From Gemmatimonadota bacterium (GTDB taxonomy: Bacteria; Gemmatimonadota; Gemmatimonadetes; Longimicrobiales; Gaopeijiaceae), in assembly GCA_030428885.1 (NCBI GenBank), contig JAUIEJ010000004.1:124001-188000 (forward strand): 64,000 nucleotides of DNA, in the 5' to 3' direction. The position numbers and the translations under genes are program-made. The notes below the pieces were generated by a model. The model saw only the letters and a program-made list of their open reading frames with translations. It made no database searches and was not told the origin of the DNA. Each line of letters starts with the position of its first letter. The first letter of the stretch is position 1. Positions 59,501 to 64,000 of the stretch are shown piece after piece.

Positions 59501-60151
59501 CTACGCCGCGGCCCACCCCAGCGCCGCCACCACGTGACAGGTGCTTCCGGCCAGGACGAACAGGTGCCAGATGGCGTGCCCGTAGCGCAGGCGGCGCGCC
59601 AGGTAGAAGGGCACCCCCGCCGAGTAGGCGACTCCCCCCGCCACGAGCCATGCCAGGCCCGCCGGAGGGAGGGCCCGGACCAGGGGCCCGATGGCCACCA
59701 GGACGAGCCAGCCCATGACCAGGTAGAGGCCGGTGGACACCAGGGGCCGGCGCACCCCGGCGAACACCTTGATGGCCACGCCCAGGGCGGCAGCCGCCCA
59801 GACGATGCCGAAGAGCGTCCATCCCCAGCCGCCCTTCAACACCCCCAGGGTGAAGGGCGTGTAGGTGCCGGCGATGAGCAGGTAGATGGCCGAATGGTCC
59901 AGGCGGCGCAGGAGGTCCCGCATGCGCCCCCGGGGCGTGGCGTGGTACGCGGTGGACGCCAGGTAGAGCAGGATCAGCGTGGCGCCGAAGACGGCGGCCC
60001 CCACCACATCGGCGGGGCCGCCCCGGGTCACGGCCTGGACCACGAGGATCGGGGTGGCGGCCACGGCGGCCAGGAGCCCGGCGCCGTGGGTGAGGGTGTT
60101 GGCGACTTCGGCGCGCCGATGGAGGACGTCGTTCATGCCCGGGAAGATCAC
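59501..60151 (-). CDS. Hemolysin III / PAQR-family membrane protein
   Basis: This protein of about 216 residues has seven membrane helices and the family metal-site motifs: RRAEVANTLTHGAG near the N-terminus, STAYHATPRGRMRDLLRRLDHSAIYLLIAGTYTPF, and the C-terminal GHAIWHLFVLAGSTCHVVAAL. The two clusters supply Ser, His and Asp residues for a zinc-dependent hydrolase-like site. Bacterial members are of unsettled function. The GTG at 60151 overlaps the stop of the upstream glycosidase gene (GTGA); an ATG at 60136 is an alternative without a Shine-Dalgarno sequence. Confidence 0.92.
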   Translation of the reverse strand: MIFPGMNDVLHRRAEVANTLTHGAGLLAAVAATPILVVQAVTRGGPADVVGAAVFGATLILLYLASTAYHATPRGRMRDLLRRLDHSAIYLLIAGTYTPFTLGVLKGGWGWTLFGIVWAAAALGVAIKVFAGVRRPLVSTGLYLVMGWLVLVAIGPLVRALPPAGLAWLVAGGVAYSAGVPFYLARRLRYGHAIWHLFVLAGSTCHVVAALGWAAA

Positions 60152-61068
60152 CCCGGGGGCCGGCCGCACGCCACCTCCCAGGTACCGTCCAGGTCGAGGG
60201 GAAGAAACAAGGTGGTGAAGCCCCGGCTCCGGGCGTCGGGGCAGACGGTGGCCGCCCGGGCCCGGGCGGTGGCCTCGTCCGGGGCGTACTCGGCGCTGAG
60301 CACGGGCTTGCCCGCGTCCACGAAGGGCATGAGGTCGTCGCATTCGTCGTAGGCGAAGCACTCCTCGTTGATCTCGAAGTCGAACCAGTCCACCAGGTCG
60401 GGCACCAGGTCGCCGGCGTTCTTGAGGGCGACGGCCAGTCCCCGGGTGTGGGCCGCGTTGGCCAGGGCCCGGTTGTAGGCGAGCTGATCCAGGCGCGAGA
60501 GAGAAAACCCCGTGTCGTCGTTCCACCCCGTGACGTTGTCCAGCTCCACGGCGTCGCAGCCCCGAACGCGAGCCCGGTCCAGCCGCGCCTCCATGAGTTC
60601 CACCACCCGAGCCGACCGGATGTCGAGCCACCGCTCGCCGGGCCAGTCGTCCAGGGGCCGGCCCCGCACGGCGGCGGGGAAGGCGCCGGCGTCGTCGCGC
60701 CACTCCTCCCACGAACCGGCGGACAGGTAGCAGATCACCCGGACGCCCCGGGCCTTCAGCGCCGCGAAGGTGGCGTCGGGCGGATCGAACAGGTCGATGT
60801 CGTAGGCGTCCACCGCCCGGTCGGTGGGCACGTCGCCCTGGAGCTGCCAGCTCCAGGTGAGCCCCGGAGGCGGGCGCCACCCGGTCCACGACGCCACGGG
60901 GGGCACGTCGGGATCCAGACCCGGGCCGTCCGCTCCCGGGTCGGTGGGATCGTCGCCGGCGGCGCAGGCGGCCAGGGCCACCACCAGGGAGATCAGGCCG
61001 GCGCGGGGGGCCCACGGGAGCCGGCACCGGAACGGCCGGCTCGGGCCGACGGGGTTCGCTCGACGCAT
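60148..61068 (-). CDS. GH114-like endo-alpha-1,4-polygalactosaminidase, lipoprotein
   Basis: This 306-residue lipoprotein (ALAACAAGDD, lipobox LAAC) has a TIM-barrel glycosidase domain of the GH114 type: LTWSWQLQGDVP, AYDIDLFDPPDATFAALKARGVRVICYLSAGSWEEWR, RWLDIRSARVVELMEARLDRARVRGCDAVELDNVTGW and FEINEECFAYDECD. Relatives hydrolyse galactosamine-containing exopolysaccharide, and the fold also occurs in PelA. It could trim or recycle the cell's own surface polymer or attack that of others. The ATG at 61068 has GAGAG upstream. The next gene starts on its stop, so translation is coupled. Confidence 0.88.
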   Translation of the reverse strand: MRRANPVGPSRPFRCRLPWAPRAGLISLVVALAACAAGDDPTDPGADGPGLDPDVPPVASWTGWRPPPGLTWSWQLQGDVPTDRAVDAYDIDLFDPPDATFAALKARGVRVICYLSAGSWEEWRDDAGAFPAAVRGRPLDDWPGERWLDIRSARVVELMEARLDRARVRGCDAVELDNVTGWNDDTGFSLSRLDQLAYNRALANAAHTRGLAVALKNAGDLVPDLVDWFDFEINEECFAYDECDDLMPFVDAGKPVLSAEYAPDEATARARAATVCPDARSRGFTTLFLPLDLDGTWEVACGRPPG

Positions 61069-61206
61069 GAAACGCTCTCGGGTTCGAGGGGGGTCTACGA
61101 CGAAAGCGGCGAACGGGGGTGGAGGTTTTCGCCCGCGGGCGATACCGTGCATACCCCTTGGCAGGGCATCGCCCCCGAACCACCCGCCCCCTCACGGCGT
61201 CATCTC

Positions 61207-61575
61207 ATGGAATTGAAGATCACCGGCAAGGTCACCGACCTCCTCGAAGAGCAGTCCGGCGAGGGCCGCAACGGCACCTGGCGCAAGCAGGAGTTCATCC
61301 TCGAAACCGAGGGGGACTACCCGAAGCAGATCTGCATCGTCCAGTGGGGCGACAACATCGACAAGTTCGGGATCCAGCAGGGCGAGCGCATCACGGCCCA
61401 CATCGACATCGCCAGCCGGGAGTACAACGGCCGGTGGTACACCGACGTGAAGGCGTGGCGGGTGGAACGGGACCAGGCGGGAGGCGCCGACGCCGGTGCG
61501 CCGCCTTCCTTCGCCGGCGAGCCGTTTCCCGAGCCCCCGGCCGACGACGACGTGGAAGACGATCTGCCCTTCTGA
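61207..61575 (+). CDS. DUF3127-family protein with SSB-like acidic tail
   Basis: This 122-residue soluble protein has one small beta-barrel domain (LKITGKVTDLLEEQSGEGRNGTWRKQEFILETEG, ICIVQWGDNIDKFG, ITAHIDIASREYNGRWYTDVKAWRVE), the DUF3127 family, likely an OB fold. A Pro/Ala-rich linker then leads to the C-terminus DVEDDLPF. That end resembles the acidic DDDIPF tail by which SSB recruits replication and repair proteins. A DNA-related role is an inference from the tail and fold. The ATG at 61207 has no obvious Shine-Dalgarno sequence. It is divergent from the glycosidase gene. Confidence 0.85.
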   Translation: MELKITGKVTDLLEEQSGEGRNGTWRKQEFILETEGDYPKQICIVQWGDNIDKFGIQQGERITAHIDIASREYNGRWYTDVKAWRVERDQAGGADAGAPPSFAGEPFPEPPADDDVEDDLPF

Positions 61576-61579
61576 CGCG

Positions 61580-61594
61580 GGGGCGGACCGCCCC
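61580..61594. terminator. Short GC hairpin between convergent genes
   Basis: GGGGCG and CGCCCC form a 6-bp stem with a 3-nt loop in the gap between the DUF3127 gene and the GGDEF-EAL gene. It is weak, and one base overlaps the latter's stop codon. Confidence 0.35.
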
Positions 61595-63969
61595 TACACC
61601 GTGGCGGGGCGGGCTTCGCGCCGGGCCGCGGCGATGAAGGTGTCGATGGTCACCGGGGCGCCGGTGCGGTAGCCCTGGAGGAAGTCCACCCCCAGTTCTC
61701 GGAGCACCTGGGCCTCGCCTTCGGTCTCCACGTGCTCGGCCACGATTTCCAGGCCGAGGTCGGCCGCACTCATGACGATGCCCCGGAGCAGGGCCCGGTG
61801 GGCCGGGCAACTGTCCACGTCCCGCACCAGGGGTCCGTCGAGCTTCACCCGATCCAGGGGCAGTTCGGTGAGATGCCGCAGGGGCACGCCGTCGGACCCC
61901 ACGTCGTCCAGGGCGATGGCCAGCCCCGAGGCCCGGAGCGACAGCAGGGTCGAGCGGGCTTCGGGAAGGTCGGCGGGGAGGATCCGTTCCGTGACCTCGA
62001 TGCCCAGGCGGGCCGCCGGCACCGGGCCCCCGGCCAGGGTCTCGATGAGGGTTCGGGCCCCGGGGCCGATGAGGTCGGGCATGGCCACGTTGAGCCAGAA
62101 ACGGACGTCCCGGTTCGGCAGGAACGGCGTCACCCGGGCCGCGGCCAGGAGCATGCGCTCGGTCCACACGCCGCTGGCGCCCACCGACACCATGGCGTCG
62201 ATGAGGGCGTCCAACGGCACCTGGGTGCCGTCGTCCCGGGTCCAGCGCGCCAGGAGCTCGGCGCCGGACAGCCGCAGGTCGGACGACCGGACGATGGGCT
62301 GGAACACCGGCTCGATGGCGCCGCTGTCCAGGGCGCCGTCGATCTCCCGGATCAGGCTGCGACGGTAGTTGCGGCTGTAGACCGCGTGGCGGTTCCGACG
62401 GGTCTTCTTGGCGTCCAGGAGGGCCGTGTCGGCCTGGAGCAGCAGCTCGTCGATGGGCATGGGCCCCTCGGCCACGGCGATGCCGATGGTGGCCCGCAGA
62501 TGAAGGCGCACCCCCTCCACGTCCACCGGTTCGGCCAGGTTGGCGTGGAGTTTCTCGGCCACCGCGGCGGCCGATTCCACCGGGTCTTCCCGGTCGTGGA
62601 GAATGATGACGAACTCGTCGCCTCCGATCCGGGCCACCCGATCCGACGAGCCCACCACTTCGGTGCAGGCCCGGGCGAACTCCCGAAGCGCCCCGTCGCC
62701 CACCGTGTGCCCCCACCGGTCGTTGATGGACTTGAAGTCGTCCATGTCGGTGAGGAGCAGGGCGACCCCACGGGCCGACGGCCGGGCCAGTCGACTCTCC
62801 TCGTGGAAGAAGAGGCTGAACCGGCTGTTGACCCCGGTGAGGGCGTCGCGCTCGGCGGCGGCCCGGAGCGCGCCTTCCAGCCGCCCCCGGACGATCATCC
62901 ACCAGCCGAGAAAGCCCAGCCCGAGGATGGCCACGGCGATCCCCACCACCACCGCGGCCCCGGCGCGGATCCGGGCCCGCACGAACGCCAGGGCCAGCCG
63001 GTCGTCGACGATGCGAAGCAGGTCCTCCCCGGCGACGGCCATGACGTCCAGAGCGGCGGCGGTGGCGTCGAAGAGAGCCTCGGGCGACACCTCCTCCTCA
63101 TCGTCGTCGGGGGCCAATACGCCGCGGTAGACCTCCTCGAGGGACCGGACCGAGGGGTCGGACCGCACGTTGGCGACCCGGAACGCGAGTTCGGCTCCCA
63201 GGGCCGTGGCGGTCTCGACGTCGAATTCGGGGTCGAAGGGCGACGTCCCCGGCTCGTTCTCTTCCAGAACCTCCTCGAGGCGGGCCTCCTCGCCTTCCAG
63301 GTAGGCCCGCAGTCCTTCGTGGGCCGCGGGTCCGCCCTCGTCCCGGGCCCGGTGGGCCAGGGTGAGTTCGGCGACGCTCACCGGCACGTAGACCCCGTAC
63401 TGGGTGCCGACGGAGTACTCCAGCAGTTCCGACCATCCCCCCGTGAGGTCGGTGGGAAAGATCCCGGAGAACGCCGACGTGAAGGCCCACTGCCACGCCC
63501 AGAGGCCTTCGGGGGGAGGGGCGCCTTGCTCCATGCGGCGGATACCGCTCTCCAGCGTCTCCTGGAGCCGCGTCACCGTGCTCGCCCACGCCGGCAGCGG
63601 CGTGACCGTGTCCAGGCGCGCCTCGATGCCCCGGAGCACCCCGGCGACCCGGGCACGCTCGTCGGGAAGGTCGGTGAAGTCGGGGTCGTCGTAGGCCGCC
63701 CGGATGGAGGCCAGCCCCAGCCTCCCCACGGCCACGCCCACCTCCCGCTCCAGGCGGAGCAGCGACATGCCCTGACGCAGCCCCGGGATCTCCCGCTCGG
63801 TGCGCCGGGCGTCCATCCACACGCCGGCGCTCACCGCCACCACGACCATGCAGGCCGCGGCGGCGATCCACCACGGCCACGCGGCCCGCTCGGAGCGCGT
63901 GCCCGACGGGACCACGGGTGAAGGGCGACGGTCCCGGACCGGTTCGATCAGGGAATCGGACTCTGCCAA
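61594..63969 (-). CDS. Membrane GGDEF-EAL protein (c-di-GMP turnover)
   Basis: This protein of about 791 residues has an N-terminal membrane helix (WPWWIAAAACMVVVAVSAGVW), a ~270-residue extracytoplasmic helical sensor, and a second helix (AGAAVVVGIAVAILGLGFLGWW). GGDEF and EAL domains follow. The GGDEF site is intact (RIGGDEFVIIL), and DALTGVNSR begins the domain. The EAL signature reads AELLARW, with EVTERI, IALDDVGSD, VKLDGPLV, AEHVETEG and LQGYRTG. The metal-binding Glu, Asp, Lys and Gln positions are therefore mostly kept and phosphodiesterase activity is possible. It probably tunes the c-di-GMP pool that governs EPS production. The TTG at 63969 is a doubtful start: there is no Shine-Dalgarno sequence and the frame stays open to the window edge, so the true start may be outside. 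Confidence 0.88.
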   Translation of the reverse strand: MAESDSLIEPVRDRRPSPVVPSGTRSERAAWPWWIAAAACMVVVAVSAGVWMDARRTEREIPGLRQGMSLLRLEREVGVAVGRLGLASIRAAYDDPDFTDLPDERARVAGVLRGIEARLDTVTPLPAWASTVTRLQETLESGIRRMEQGAPPPEGLWAWQWAFTSAFSGIFPTDLTGGWSELLEYSVGTQYGVYVPVSVAELTLAHRARDEGGPAAHEGLRAYLEGEEARLEEVLEENEPGTSPFDPEFDVETATALGAELAFRVANVRSDPSVRSLEEVYRGVLAPDDDEEEVSPEALFDATAAALDVMAVAGEDLLRIVDDRLALAFVRARIRAGAAVVVGIAVAILGLGFLGWWMIVRGRLEGALRAAAERDALTGVNSRFSLFFHEESRLARPSARGVALLLTDMDDFKSINDRWGHTVGDGALREFARACTEVVGSSDRVARIGGDEFVIILHDREDPVESAAAVAEKLHANLAEPVDVEGVRLHLRATIGIAVAEGPMPIDELLLQADTALLDAKKTRRNRHAVYSRNYRRSLIREIDGALDSGAIEPVFQPIVRSSDLRLSGAELLARWTRDDGTQVPLDALIDAMVSVGASGVWTERMLLAAARVTPFLPNRDVRFWLNVAMPDLIGPGARTLIETLAGGPVPAARLGIEVTERILPADLPEARSTLLSLRASGLAIALDDVGSDGVPLRHLTELPLDRVKLDGPLVRDVDSCPAHRALLRGIVMSAADLGLEIVAEHVETEGEAQVLRELGVDFLQGYRTGAPVTIDTFIAAARREARPATV

Positions 63970-64000
63970 GGGATCGGGGGGGGCGAAGGGGACGAGGGGC

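Noticed and set aside
1-64000. CRISPR arrays, tRNA/rRNA genes, prophage or insertion elements
   Set aside because: I looked for regularly spaced repeats, cloverleaf-like intergenic segments, transposase or integrase motifs and terminal repeats and saw none. The gaps are short and mostly regulatory.

Overview
The window is about 64 kb of very GC-rich bacterial DNA, densely coded on both strands, with frequent GTGA/ATGA start-stop overlaps. Four features point to a Gemmatimonadota bacterium: a Sec-type (clade II) nosZ cluster, a DUF5916-type outer-membrane protein, MacB-like orphan permeases paired with PadR, and XrtA/PEP-CTERM-type polysaccharide accessory genes. This assignment rests on gene content only. 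I see no tRNA, rRNA, CRISPR array or insertion sequence.

Region 1 (1-23.5 kb) is an exopolysaccharide (EPS) locus. It encodes an OmpA-like lipoprotein, glycosyltransferases, a glmS / export-protein / glycerate-kinase-like operon, a degenerate response regulator, a Wzc-type tyrosine autokinase, a sigma-54 activator, a PglC/WcaJ-like initiating sugar transferase, and an operon of two deacetylases, a FemAB protein, a DegT-like aminotransferase and a GT2 enzyme. A second operon holds a low-molecular-weight phosphatase, an ATP-grasp ligase and a GT4 enzyme. An M49-type peptidase lies inside the locus. No flippase, polymerase or exosortase is visible. The main regulatory observation is a set of sigma-54-type -24/-12 promoters and GTTGC-N6-GCAAC palindromes around this locus. 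Two operator-promoter pairs share the same predicted centre-to-start distance (131.5 bp). They suggest that the locally encoded activator coordinates chain initiation, export control and UDP-GlcNAc precursor supply.

Region 2 (23.6-31.2 kb) is a nitrous oxide reductase cluster: an Rrf2 regulator, a cytochrome c lipoprotein, nosZ, a membrane protein fused to NosL, nosD, nosF and nosY, closed by a convergent second Rrf2 regulator. An intercistronic hairpin follows nosZ.

Region 3 (31.3-45.5 kb) holds a DinB-like protein, a penicillin-acylase-family enzyme, a secreted protein, an orphan ribbon-helix-helix protein and an AddB/AddA-like recombination pair closed by a strong bidirectional hairpin. 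It also holds an unknown gene behind a near-consensus sigma-70 promoter with an embedded palindrome, and a two-component system.

Region 4 (45.5-64 kb) encodes surface and envelope functions: a DUF5916 protein, a large fibronectin-type lipoprotein with a candidate sigma-54 promoter, two MacB-like permeases (one with PadR and a clear operator) around an NlpE/META lipoprotein, tandem lipoprotein serpins, a GH114-like glycosidase coupled to a hemolysin III protein, a DUF3127 protein with an SSB-like tail, and a GGDEF-EAL protein at the right edge.
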